Positions 1-9,313 of a stretch of 39,512 nt of DNA are shown here, piece after piece (position 1 is the first letter of the stretch; each line of letters starts with the position of its first letter). The position numbers were made by a program, and so were the translations under genes. This stretch comes from Wolbachia endosymbiont of Fragariocoptes setiger (GTDB lineage Bacteria > Pseudomonadota > Alphaproteobacteria > Rickettsiales > Anaplasmataceae). The DNA lies in assembly GCA_019061405.1 (NCBI GenBank), contig JAHRAF010000008.1, positions 1-39,512 on the forward strand, in the 5' to 3' direction. The notes under the pieces were generated by a model that saw nothing but the letters and a program-made list of their open reading frames with translations, was not told the origin of the DNA and did no database searches.

Positions 1-292
1 CTCAATTCTTCTGTCAGTTAATTCTTCTCTGTTAGATTAAGTTCTGTCTAGTACATTTTAGTAGTTGATATTATTTTAGATATAGCCCGTATAATAAAAT
101 TTATGTCAATGAATTATATAAAAAGTTTAATATTCAAATACACGAGCTATTTATTTTAGTAATTGCATTGCTTTTTTTCCATGCTTGCTGTTATAAAGTA
201 AAGTTGTCATTATTTTTAATTTCATACTTTTCTATTCTTCAGAGTCAAAAAATGTTTAGTTTCAGATTAAGAAAATTGAGTAAGACACTTTT
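1..292. other. Gene-free left edge
   Basis: No open frame here looks like a gene. A plus-strand open frame from 168 reads into the antisense of the ankyrin pseudogene and has no protein-like features. The stretch is AT-rich and probably lies downstream of the degraded minus-strand ankyrin gene. I see no tRNA, clear terminator or repeat. Confidence 0.5.
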
Positions 293-3200
293 TCACCCAG
301 CCGGTGCTATTGACATAGTTTTACTTTTATTTGTAAGCATTTTTTGCAGATGTACATTAGAAGAATTTACTATTTCACCTGGTTTACAATCTCTCATAAT
401 GTGCTTTACATCTTTTTCTACTTTTTGTTTTATTAACTTGTAGGAATGAGATTTCTCTGATCTTTCATATGATTTTTTAATAGCCTCAACTACAGGTAAT
501 CCTAGAATTTGACAATTTTCCCCTATCTTTTCATTAATCTCTACAAGTTGCTTGAATTTTTCTTGATTATCAACCTCTACTTTTATTATATTTTCATTAC
601 AATATAATCTAACCTTCAATTCTCCCAAGCTCGTAAAATGTCAATGTAACGTCGCCATGCACATCATTGTAATTTCTTATACCATTTTTCGTCTCTATCT
701 CCACTTCACTTTTACCTATCTTTACTATATTATAACCAAATGTAACATCTCCATGAGATAGCCCTAAATTCCTTGCACCATCTACAACCTTTGCAATATC
801 AACTATACTGTCGCGTGAGTATTTTAAATTGAATCTTCAACAACTCTACGAAATTCATAAACATTGCTCAAAAACTTTTCACTTGCCTTTTTTTTGTTTT
901 CTCTATACTTTTTGAAATTTTCTAATTCTTCATCTATTTCTGTATAATCTTCATTTAAGATCGCTCCTTTTTCTATTAATTTGCACATCATATCAATGGT
1001 AATTTCATTGTCATATTTCAACCTCTTTATTTGCTTGACTACTAAATCTGTAAAGCTATATTTCTCTTCTCCATAAGCATTTAACCGTATTCCAGAGCTC
1101 AAAGCTCCATCAATAATTTTACTTAAAGTAAACATATCTTGAGCTTTAGATACTGCATTCAAAAATCTATCAAGTACCTCTCGTTGTTTTGATGTTAGCT
1201 TCAATGCATTCTCTATTTTAATATTCTTACTATTTTCTAACTTATCTGTCTCTGTAGGATTAGACCAAAACCTTGTTTTAACACTTTCTGATAGAGGTAC
1301 AAATGGAGTACTCATTTGAATATCTTTCAACCCCAGGCCAAAATCATCACTTACAGAACTTACATCAAAGTTTTTTGAATCTGTTTTTTCTGTACTATTT
1401 ATAGGTTGCTTGTAATCAAAGCTATCGATAGTATTTTATCTCTCCAATCCCGTCAAATCAGGATAAAGAGCGGACGAAATATCAGTAATTTCCTCAATTG
1501 TAGAACCAACTTGGTGATAATCAAATAAAGGAGCACTTGGCACTTCTTCATTAGGAGCATTTGGCTCATCTTTTGTTACAATAGCATTTCTAAAAAATTC
1601 CATCATTCCTGGGTCGCCATGAAAGGTCTGTAAAAGAAGCTTTTCTCTAACATCATGTAATGTTTTTTGTATTTTCGCATTATTCTGAACTACATTTAAT
1701 GCAGATCTAAATAATTCTTTTACCTTTTTAATGCCTTGATTTAAATCTCCTTTATTGTAACATGATTTCAAAGTTTCAGTGCTAGAAAATAGTGCCAACT
1801 TTATCTATTATTCTATATGCTTCTTCTTTTTTCACATCATCTAAATCTTCCTTGCATACCTTTATAATAGCAATCTGAATAGGGGTTAGCCCTCTTCCAT
1901 CTTTAATATCTGAATTCGCTCCTCCTAGTAACAATGTATCTACACTATCATCGGTACTAGCAAGATGTATAGGTGATGATTTTTCAAATTCACTATCATT
2001 TACTACATTAATAAAACCACCAGCATCTATACTGCCACTAGTAACAACATTCTTCTTTAAGATTTCAATTTCTGATTGTCTAAATTTATTACATTGAACA
2101 TTTAGATTTGCTTCTTTTTCAAGGAAAAAACTTATATGATCTATGTTTCCATATTTAGCTGCGATATGAATTGAAGCTACATCATTTTTATTCTCAGCAT
2201 TAATATCTACTCCATTTTCCATTAGAAAGTTTAGTACATCTCTACCACAACCCCATCTTACTGCATGATGTTAAAAGAGTATTTCCTTTTTTATCCACGA
2301 TGCTTAAAGCCCCTAAGCGATTCTGGACATTATTTACCAATATTTTCACAATATCATTTTGAATAATACGACATGTTTCCTTCCCTATATTCTTAGGAAA
2401 TATTTCAACTATTTGAGTTTTAATAGCTTCAATGTCAGTATCAATTTTGATATTTGGAATAATTTTTTCTACAATGTTTTGTGCTATTTCAGTAATTCGT
2501 TCATCAGTCTCTCTTGTTTCAAACAGAACATCTTTTATATTATTTCTAATAGAGCTTGAACCAGAGGGTAAAAACAAACTTTAACATTTCTAAGTCATTC
2601 TGTTTCAGAGCATAATAAGCTGCCGTATAACCATTTTTATTATCTGCTATTCTAGCATCAGCTCCATTTTCTAATAGATATTTAGCAACATTATAATCTT
2701 TATTGTCAGCAGCAAAAAATAATGGCGAATGACCATTCTTATTTAGAGCGTTAACATTTATTCCTCCCGCAATCAATATATTCGTATTTTGAAAAGCACT
2801 ATTTTTGGACAAAGCACCATCTTCACAGAATGAATTATCGCTAATAATAGTGTTCAGAGTAGTTTTCACAGAATTTCCAGAGTAAGAATTGCATACAGCA
2901 TAATGTAATGCTGTATTACGTTCATTATCAGTAGATTGAATATTTGTTCCTTCTTTCCTCAAGATAGATCTCAGCGTATCTGAATGACTAAAAGATGCTG
3001 ACATTAGTAATGGATCTAATCCTAGCTTGTTCTTGACATTTAAATTTTTTTGCATTTTCTAGTAAGATAACTTCAACTGCTGAATCACTTGTGCGATAAA
3101 AACCAAGATGCAATGGCGTATCTCCATCTCGATTTTGTAATGTAATACATTCTCTACCTCCATCAGTTTCTACAAGAGTTTTAACTATATCTGTGTAACC

Positions 3201-3564
3201 AGCAGTAGTAGCATAGTGTAGTGGGGTATTACCACGCTTGTCTTGAATATCAATTTTTGCTCCTTTTTCTAGTAACGTATTTATAATTTCTATATAATTT
3301 TCTTCACCTGACGAAGCATAGCCTGGACTTTCCTCTTCTTGAATTAAGTACGTACCTTAAATCTTGGTCATTCTTATTTTTCTTAAGAAAGTCTTTCAAT
3401 TTTACAATAACCTGACTATCAGAATCCATATCACTAGAAAATTCTTCACAGTACATAGCCTCCTCTAACTCTTTATTTAACCTTTTATGATTAAACGTTA
3501 GTTTTGTTGTATTAAGTATACTAGGTTCGACAAAAATCTTTTTCTTTTCATGTTGATTAGTCAT
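293..3564 (-). pseudogene. Degraded ankyrin-repeat gene, about 1,080 codons, several frameshifts and two in-frame stops
   Basis: Read on the minus strand from the ATG at 3564, the protein starts as a charged N-terminus (MTNQHEKKK) and then shows ankyrin repeats, with phrases such as GNTPLHYA, GDTPLHLG, NTALHYAV, GHSPLFFAA and NGVDINAENK. The frame breaks near 3345, near 3055 (an A7 run), near 2570 (a T5 run), near 2265, near 1795 and near 640. In-frame TAA codons lie at 1436-1438 and 824-826, and the same frame carries sensible protein beyond each. The section from 3303 to 3060 is also ankyrin coding, although no start codon opens it. The C-terminal third (about 1800-293) is non-ankyrin, helical and charged, and includes a stretch ending in VTFGYNIVKIGKSEVE. 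Ankyrin proteins are common candidate effectors in Wolbachia and Ehrlichia. This copy cannot make a full-length protein. It could instead be several short remnants, but the repeats continue so smoothly across the breaks that one ancestral gene is more likely. Confidence 0.85.
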
Positions 3565-4262
3565 ATTTCCTTCAAGCCTCAGGTACTATCTGATTATATT
3601 AATCTAAATATAAGTTTTTTATTAACAATTTTATATACTCTCATCATTTCCTATAAAACACTCTAGAATTAAAACATTTTTAAGTGCAGTACATATACTA
3701 ATGTCAGGACTTACCCCTTTTTCTTCACTGGCATTTTTACAGAATTTTTCAGCTCCGTAGCATATAGCAGATTCTAGAGTTTAAGGTAGAAGCTGTTAAG
3801 TTAGTAAAAGATCTTAGAATAGATAAGAGTATATTAGCTCGCACTTAATCTAACATTTCAGGCAAATAAGTTAAAAATAATAAAAAAGAAGTGATTAAAC
3901 TAAAAAAGTGACATCCTTTCTTCTATCAGATTGGATTGTGTTATGTTGAGTACATTTTATAATGGATTAATCATAATATTTCTCTCTTTTTCCATATTTC
4001 TCTTATATAATAATAGAATCTAGTACTATTTGGGACTTTTTCACTCTACTATATCTCAGGAGTTTCTTTAATCTTTCTTGACATTATTATGATTTTTGTT
4101 TCTTCTACTTTTTTGTTAGACCTTTGTTTTTTGTTAGTGTGTTCTATATCAGGTTTACTGATAATATAGTTACTTAGTAAGACTACGTATCTAAGTTGCA
4201 TTTAATATATTAATTTTTTTAGAATTAGGCCTTAATATATGAAGGAGTAGATTTTTTAATTC
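3565..4262. other. Intergenic region with possible coding debris
   Basis: About 700 bases without an intact gene. On the minus strand, 3785-3631 holds a start-less open stretch of about 50 codons with protein-like composition. It includes AICYGAEKFCKNASEEKG and ends at a TAA at 3633-3631, and it may be the tail of another lost gene. The remainder is AT-rich with no recognised signal. It would contain the promoters of the divergent ankyrin and lipase genes. Confidence 0.35.
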
Positions 4263-5269
4263 ATGAATATGAAAAGTAAAAATGATAGTAATTCTAATTT
4301 AAAATATAAAAATTTTTATGTACTAGGCGATAGCTTATCTGATACTGGTGTAATAGTTGGGTTTTTGATAACTTAGCTTTTCTAAAAAGTCCGTTTTCTG
4401 GTCATGTAAAATTTAAAGAGTCGTTCTATCAAAGAAGGTCTTTTACTAATGGTCCAACTGCAGTTGAACATATAGCAAAGTATTTAGGAGTCAAGGAGTT
4501 TAAACTTGGATGGAGTTATTCGTTCTTTCTAAAACATCATGAGCAGCAAGGTCAAGAATTATGCGGTTTCAAATGCATCGGCGTCTGAACTCCCATCTAG
4601 GGACTATCAATTACTCTATAATAGAATTTTGTTTGGCTAATCAACTGGATGCACTCATAAAACATCATCCAGATACAGGAAAGGAAGATTTAGTTCTTAT
4701 TATGATTGGCGGAAATGATATTATGTATGCCTCTACTCTTAAGGATAATAATGAGTCAGAAATAATACTTTGTAAAAGCCGTTGAAAGAATATATGATGC
4801 TCTTGAAACTTTATATAAATCTCATATAAGACATGTAATTGTTGTAAATGCACCTAATATTGGATTGATACCAGCTTTTAATAAAGATGAGGAAGAACAA
4901 AAATTACTAACAGATCTATCAAAAAACTTTAATGTAAAATTAGCTGATAAATTAGAAAGTGTTCAAGCAAAATGTAAAGATTTTGAAATAAAGCAATTTG
5001 ATCTTTTTTCTTCTATGCAATACATAATAGATGAATATAAGAAAAAGGGTTATAATTACCAGGATGCATGTATAACAGATATAGCAGATCAACAATCATG
5101 GTCTTCTCTGTTGGATTTACTTAGAGGAAAATTGGATTCTGACTACAATCGAGGATGTGATAAAAACAGTCTAAATGATCATGTATTTTTTGATTATTTC
5201 CATCCAACTGCAGCACTACATGAAAAAATGGCTAATGAATTAGAACTCGTCTTCATGGATATAAAGTAG
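4263..5269 (+). pseudogene. GDSL/SGNH-family lipase-esterase, broken by frameshifts
   Basis: The ATG at 4263 opens a frame that reaches FYVLGDSLSDTG, the serine block (block I) of GDSL hydrolases, and then stops after about 37 codons. The family's other blocks follow in other frames: FTNGPTAVEHIAKYLG, NYAVSNASASELPSRD (block II-like), LVLIMIGGNDIMYAS (block III, Gly and Asn), and DYFHPTAALHEKMA with the catalytic Asp and His (block V). Breaks lie near 4352, 4550, 4635 and 4765. All catalytic motifs survive, so inactivation seems recent. The ancestral protein was about 335 residues. GDSL enzymes hydrolyse esters or phospholipids, and in intracellular bacteria some act on host membranes. Host action is an inference here, because I see no signal peptide before the GDSL block. 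Confidence 0.85.
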
Positions 5270-5440
5270 AATAAAAAATGGAAATAGTAATAAATATGAT
5301 AAGAAAGAGCTAGTAAATTAAGTCTTTTACTTAACTAAAACAGGTTGTAAATGGCGCCAGTTACCAAAAGATTTCCTACTGTGTAAGACAGTTTATAGCT
5401 CTTTTAAGAGAGTAAAAAACAAAGGAATTTGGAAAAAATA

Positions 5441-5785
5441 ATGAATGATTTAACCAAAAAGTGCCGTGTTGCTAAGAGAAGAAATAGATGCAAAGACGAA
5501 TAGAGGATATGTGCCACTACATTATGCATGTTTGATGAATGCAGAAGGAGTGGTAAGAAAATTAGTAAACAGAGAAAACCCAATGAACAGATTTGATATC
5601 ACGCCGATGTATTATGCAACTGGAATAACAAGAAGATATTGGAAAATAAAAGAGAAGAATAAGCTGAGAGAAATAACAAATGCAATAAAAAAAGAGGAAA
5701 AATGATAGATTCTTTGATTAAAGCAGGAGTAGATATTGACGCTAAAGACAAATATGGACTTATGTGTATTCACTGTAAAACATGA
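5441..5785 (+). pseudogene. Ankyrin-repeat remnant
   Basis: An ATG at 5441 begins MNDLTKK but soon hits a stop. Another frame from about 5463 carries LLREEIDAKTNRGYVPLHYAC and a second weaker repeat ending in DITPMYYATG, and it stops at 5703-5705. That TGA overlaps an ATG at 5702 that opens 27 further codons with the ankyrin-like phrase LIKAGVDIDAKDKYG. The pieces make about 1.5-2.5 ankyrin repeats in three frames. Ankyrin proteins normally have more repeats, so this is a fragment, possibly from a paralogue of the broken gene at the left edge. A live short peptide is possible but unlikely. Confidence 0.7.
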
Positions 5786-5885
5786 ATTCTTATAATAGAA
5801 TACATAATGATTAATGGAATATTTTCTGATTCACTCACAAACGTCCACACATATTATGAAATAGAAAATAGTTTGTAAAATATTG

Positions 5886-5962
5886 TGGTGGGATTGGTAG
5901 GACTTGAACCTACGACCAATTCGTTATGAGCGAACTGCTCTGACCACCTGAGCTACAATCCC
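5886..5962 (-). tRNA. tRNA with anticodon CAU, probably tRNA-Ile2 (lysidine type), possibly elongator Met
   Basis: The minus strand folds into a full 77-base cloverleaf including an encoded CCA. The acceptor stem GGGATTG pairs perfectly with CAATCCC, the anticodon stem is GTTCG/CGAAT around the loop CTCATAA, and the T arm is GTAGG-TTCAAGT-CCTAC. The anticodon is CAU. The variable region TGGTC and the overall pattern resemble bacterial tRNA-Ile(CAU), whose wobble C becomes lysidine, but an elongator tRNA-Met cannot be excluded by eye. It lies 5 bases downstream of the thioredoxin stop codon on the same strand, so it may be processed from the same transcript. Confidence 0.93.
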
Positions 5963-5967
5963 TTTTC

Positions 5968-6288
5968 TTAACTTATTTCGCTCTCAACCCAGTTGAGTAA
6001 GTCGCTTATGGCTCCAATTTTTCTTGCAATTTCTTTACCATTTTGAAAAATAATTAAAGTAGGTATAGATTGAATTACATATTCTATTGTAATTTGAGTT
6101 CCCTCATCTATATTGAACTTACATACTTTTATCTGGTCACTCTTATCTTTCGCTAATTGTTCAATATATGGCATTAAAGTCTTACAAGGTCTGCACCACT
6201 CTGCCCAAAAATCTACTAAAACGAAACCCATATAGTCAAGGACTTCAGATTTGAAATTGTTATCACTAACTTGAATTATATCAGACAT
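5968..6288 (-). CDS. trxA: Thioredoxin, 106 residues, active site WCRPC
   Basis: Thioredoxin reduces protein disulfides in the cytoplasm. The protein carries LVDFWAEWCRPCKTLMP, the thioredoxin active-site helix, and the cis-proline segment SIPTLIIF. I place the start at the ATG at 6288 (MSDIIQVSDNNF), which gives the usual length of 105-108 residues. The frame is open to 6360, but that would add 24 residues unlike the family and overlap the upstream gene. The active site is WCRPC where most family members have WCGPC. An Arg between the cysteines can shift redox potential, but any effect here is unknown. The gene follows the iron-type binding protein gene by 46 bases and precedes the tRNA by 5 bases, which suggests one transcript. 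Confidence 0.93.
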   Translation of the reverse strand: MSDIIQVSDNNFKSEVLDYMGFVLVDFWAEWCRPCKTLMPYIEQLAKDKSDQIKVCKFNIDEGTQITIEYVIQSIPTLIIFQNGKEIARKIGAISDLLNWVESEIS

Positions 6289-6334
6289 AAGTAAAACGTT
6301 TAAACCTCTATTTATAATATAATCAACTACATTC

Positions 6335-7357
6335 TTATCGCCATTCACATTCATCTGCAATCATGACAGCTTCAAACAAGTGATCTTCTAATTCACTCAG
6401 TGGTAACTCACTTTGTTTGTAGTCTCCCCAGGCCTTGAGTATGTCAGAGGCATCAACACCATCGATGATAGGGTATTCATGATTTTTTTGTGCATACAAG
6501 ATCTGCGCCTCTTTGCTTACCAGAAATTCCATAAAAGCTATAGCATTTTCTCTATTTTTTGCATCTTTTACTAAACCTGCCCCACTAATATTGACCATAA
6601 CACCACCGTGATCCTGATTAGGAAAGAATACCCCCAATTTATTAGCAATATTATCTTTATTTTCAGCCTGGACTCTTGAAAAATAATAACTATTTACTAT
6701 TGCGACTGCACCTTCACCAGCAGCTACTGCATAAATTTGATCAACATCCCCACCACTTGGCTTTCTTGCCATATTTTTTACAATTCCACGTACCCATTCC
6801 TTAGTTTTTTCAAAACCATTATTTGCAACCATAAAAGCAATCAATGATCTGTTGTATGGACTTGTAGAAGAACGAACTAATATTTTGCCTCTCCATTTCT
6901 CACTTGCAAGATCTTCGTAAGTAGTAAGATCTTTAGGGTTAACTAGATTTTTATTATAAACTAGTATTCTTGTTCTCTTTGTAAGGCCAAACCATGTATT
7001 TTCACTATCTCTAAGCTTTTCAGGTATTGAAGTTTTTAAAATTTTAGAATCTACTTGAGATAAAAGCCCTCTTTTTTCTGCTAGAATGAGATTCACTGCA
7101 TCTGCAGTCAGTAGTAGATCAGCCTTACCACCATTTTCAATACGTGAAAGCAGTTGAGAATAATCATCGATTATGTAGTTTACTTTGATACCAGTTTTTT
7201 GAGTAAAATGATCAAATAAGGTACGTACTAGCTCTTCCTTACGTGATGAATAAACATTGACTACTTGTGAATGATCAACCTTATTGTATCTATACAGGTA
7301 AAGGACAGTCACTAATATGGTAAATAGTACTGCTACAAACACGAGGTTTTTTTTCAT
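6335..7357 (-). CDS. fbpA: Iron(III)-type ABC transporter periplasmic binding protein (FbpA/AfuA-like), 340 residues
   Basis: This is a class II periplasmic binding protein of the ferric-iron type. The N-terminus has a Lys-Lys followed by about 18 hydrophobic residues (signal peptide or anchor). VNVYSSRKEELV opens the first lobe, and GLTKRTRILVYNK and SSTSPYNRSLIAFM follow. NSYYFSR at about residue 224 contains the adjacent tyrosines that coordinate iron in FbpA proteins. The expected role is capture of Fe(III) in the periplasm and delivery to an inner-membrane permease. No permease or ATPase gene is next to it, so its partners must be elsewhere. It is divergent from ubiE, with about 120 bases between the two starts. 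The ligand is inferred from the family. Confidence 0.88.
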   Translation of the reverse strand: MKKNLVFVAVLFTILVTVLYLYRYNKVDHSQVVNVYSSRKEELVRTLFDHFTQKTGIKVNYIIDDYSQLLSRIENGGKADLLLTADAVNLILAEKRGLLSQVDSKILKTSIPEKLRDSENTWFGLTKRTRILVYNKNLVNPKDLTTYEDLASEKWRGKILVRSSTSPYNRSLIAFMVANNGFEKTKEWVRGIVKNMARKPSGGDVDQIYAVAAGEGAVAIVNSYYFSRVQAENKDNIANKLGVFFPNQDHGGVMVNISGAGLVKDAKNRENAIAFMEFLVSKEAQILYAQKNHEYPIIDGVDASDILKAWGDYKQSELPLSELEDHLFEAVMIADECEWR

Positions 7358-7449
7358 CTAACTCGATAAAGGTTATAATCTAACTAAATAGTAAGCAGAA
7401 AGTCTGATTTTGCAAGGACTTTTTTATTCTTAGTTGTGTTAGATTGATG

Positions 7450-7455
7450 TATAAT
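7450..7455 (+). promoter_or_regulatory. Candidate -10 box for the ubiE operon
   Basis: A perfect TATAAT lies 23 bases before the ubiE start in the divergent fbpA-ubiE gap. A weak match to a -35 box (TTCTTA) sits at 7427-7432, 17 bases upstream. In such AT-rich DNA a chance match is quite possible. Confidence 0.4.
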
Positions 7456-7478
7456 AATACTAACCTAAAAAAAAGAAA

Positions 7479-8177
7479 ATGAATAAATCAAAACTAGTCA
7501 ATGATATATTTAATTCTGTTGCAAGTCGTTATGACATGATGAATGACATAATGAGTTTAGGATTCCATAGATTATGGAAAAAAAGAATGGTAGATCAAAT
7601 GCATATTGAAAAAAATGCTAAGATCCTAGATGTTGCTGGAGGTACGGGAGATATAGCAATTAGAATAATAAAAAAAGAACCAACAAGCAAAATTACTATA
7701 TGTGATATTAATAAAAACATGCTAGATGAAGGGCAAAGCAAAACCATAAACTTAAATAAGCTTAATTTTAATTGGGTATGCGCGGATGCCGAAAATTTAC
7801 CATTTGTAGATTATGAATTTGATCACTGCACCATATCATTTGGAATTCGCAATGTTTCAAATCGAAAGAAAGCATTAAGTGAAATGTATAGAGTATTAAA
7901 AAAAGATGGAAAGTTTACATGTTTAGAATTTTCCCCTATGAACTATCAATCTAAAATATTTTCTCAACTTTATGATCTATACTCCTTTAAGATCATTCCT
8001 AAGATTGGTGATATCATTGCGCAAGATAGAGATGCTTATGAATATTTAGTAAATAGCATAAGAGCATTTCCAATTCAGATTGATTTTAAAAAGGAAGTTG
8101 AAAATGCAGGTTTTAATGAAGTAGAGTTATATAACATGAGCCATGGAATAGTAACGTTATATTCTGGAAGAAAATGA
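7479..8177 (+). CDS. ubiE: Demethylmenaquinone/2-polyprenyl-benzoquinol C-methyltransferase, 232 residues
   Basis: UbiE uses S-adenosylmethionine to add the ring C-methyl group in ubiquinone (or menaquinone) synthesis. The N-terminal segment [18 protein letters not shown] and the following HRLWKKRMV are family signatures. [14 protein letters not shown] at about residue 49 is the SAM-binding motif I, and [13 protein letters not shown] matches the UbiE-specific region. Length is normal for the family. Its last four bases overlap the ftsW start (ATGA), which suggests translational coupling. With ispB in this window it supplies part of the respiratory quinone pathway. Confidence 0.97.
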   Translation: MNKSKLVNDIFNSVASRYDMMNDIMSLGFHRLWKKRMVDQMHIEKNAKILDVAGGTGDIAIRIIKKEPTSKITICDINKNMLDEGQSKTINLNKLNFNWVCADAENLPFVDYEFDHCTISFGIRNVSNRKKALSEMYRVLKKDGKFTCLEFSPMNYQSKIFSQLYDLYSFKIIPKIGDIIAQDRDAYEYLVNSIRAFPIQIDFKKEVENAGFNEVELYNMSHGIVTLYSGRK

Positions 8178-9283
8178 ATATTAAACAGTGGTATAAAACA
8201 CTAGACTATTATTTAATATTTCCAGTATTTCTATTATTAACTATAGGTTTCATTCTTGTTTATTCGTCAAGTCCTATAATTGCACAACGTCTTTTTCTGC
8301 CCCAAGACCATTTTATAAAACGTCACATGATCTATATGATTTTATCAGTGATCACTATTTTAATATTTTCATCTCTTAGCATAAGATCTATATATGTTCT
8401 TTCTATTGTAAGTCTTGTTTTTTTTGTCATTCTAATGTTCATCACTATTACAACTGGCACAGAGCTAAATGGAGCAAGAAGATGGATAAACATTTTACAT
8501 ATTTCTCTTCAACCATCTGAATTTGTCAAGCCATTTTTTTCCATTGTTACAGCAAGTATACTGTCAAGTAAAATGCAATTTAAGGTACACATCTCAATAG
8601 CAATATTTTTATTAGTCTTTGTCATGTTAATTTTACAACCAGACTTTGGTATGTCTATGCTTCTTACGTATTCATGGGTTAGTCAAATATTTGTTGCATG
8701 TATTCCTTTGTTGTATTTCTTATGTATAGGAGGAATTGTTCTTATCAGTATTGTGGTAGCATATTTTTATTTGCCACATGTAAAACAAAGAGTTTGTAAT
8801 TTTCTTTTCTTTTCACAGCATGATAACTTTCAGGTTACTAAGTCCTTAGAAGCATTTAAAAGAGGTGGACTAACGGGAGTTGGACCTGGTGAAGGCAACA
8901 TCAAGATGTTTCTTCCTGATTGTCACACAGATTTTATCTTTTCCGTGTTAGCAGAAGAATATGGCATAATTACATGCCTAGTTACGTTGATGTTATTCGG
9001 CATTATTGCAATTCGCTTATTTTATATTCTATACAAAGAAAATGAATTGTCTCATCTATTAGCAGTAGTGGGAATATCATTTCTATTTATCGCGCAATTT
9101 ATAATAAACATAGGAGTAACATTAAATATATTTCCTACTACTGGTATGACTCTACCATTACTTAGTTATGGAGGATCATCTCTATTGTCTTCAAGTATTG
9201 TGCTAGGTATAATGCTATCATTTAGTAGAAATCTATCTATCAAAAGAAATTTTCACAAGTGTATTACACCTAGTGCTTATTAA
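8174..9283 (+). CDS. ftsW: Septal peptidoglycan glycosyltransferase FtsW (SEDS family), 369 residues
   Basis: An inner-membrane protein with about ten hydrophobic segments, typical of SEDS lipid-II polymerases. The family's landmarks are visible: LNGARRWI in the periplasmic loop, [20 protein letters not shown], the [11 protein letters not shown] loop, [18 protein letters not shown], and [15 protein letters not shown] near the C-terminus. These distinguish FtsW/RodA from other transporters. FtsW rather than RodA is chosen from the PDCHTDFIF and [13 protein letters not shown] wording. It implies at least lipid II handling at division, in line with glmS being kept in this window. Confidence 0.94.
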   Translation: MNIKQWYKTLDYYLIFPVFLLLTIGFILVYSSSPIIAQRLFLPQDHFIKRHMIYMILSVITILIFSSLSIRSIYVLSIVSLVFFVILMFITITTGTELNGARRWINILHISLQPSEFVKPFFSIVTASILSSKMQFKVHISIAIFLLVFVMLILQPDFGMSMLLTYSWVSQIFVACIPLLYFLCIGGIVLISIVVAYFYLPHVKQRVCNFLFFSQHDNFQVTKSLEAFKRGGLTGVGPGEGNIKMFLPDCHTDFIFSVLAEEYGIITCLVTLMLFGIIAIRLFYILYKENELSHLLAVVGISFLFIAQFIINIGVTLNIFPTTGMTLPLLSYGGSSLLSSSIVLGIMLSFSRNLSIKRNFHKCITPSAY

Positions 9284-9313
9284 TAAAGATATAAATACTT
9301 CTATTGATTAGTT

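Noticed and set aside
168-443. Plus-strand open frame of 91 codons at the left edge
   Set aside because: It overlaps the antisense of the ankyrin pseudogene, has no recognisable motif, and its hydrophobic composition is what antisense AT-rich DNA gives.
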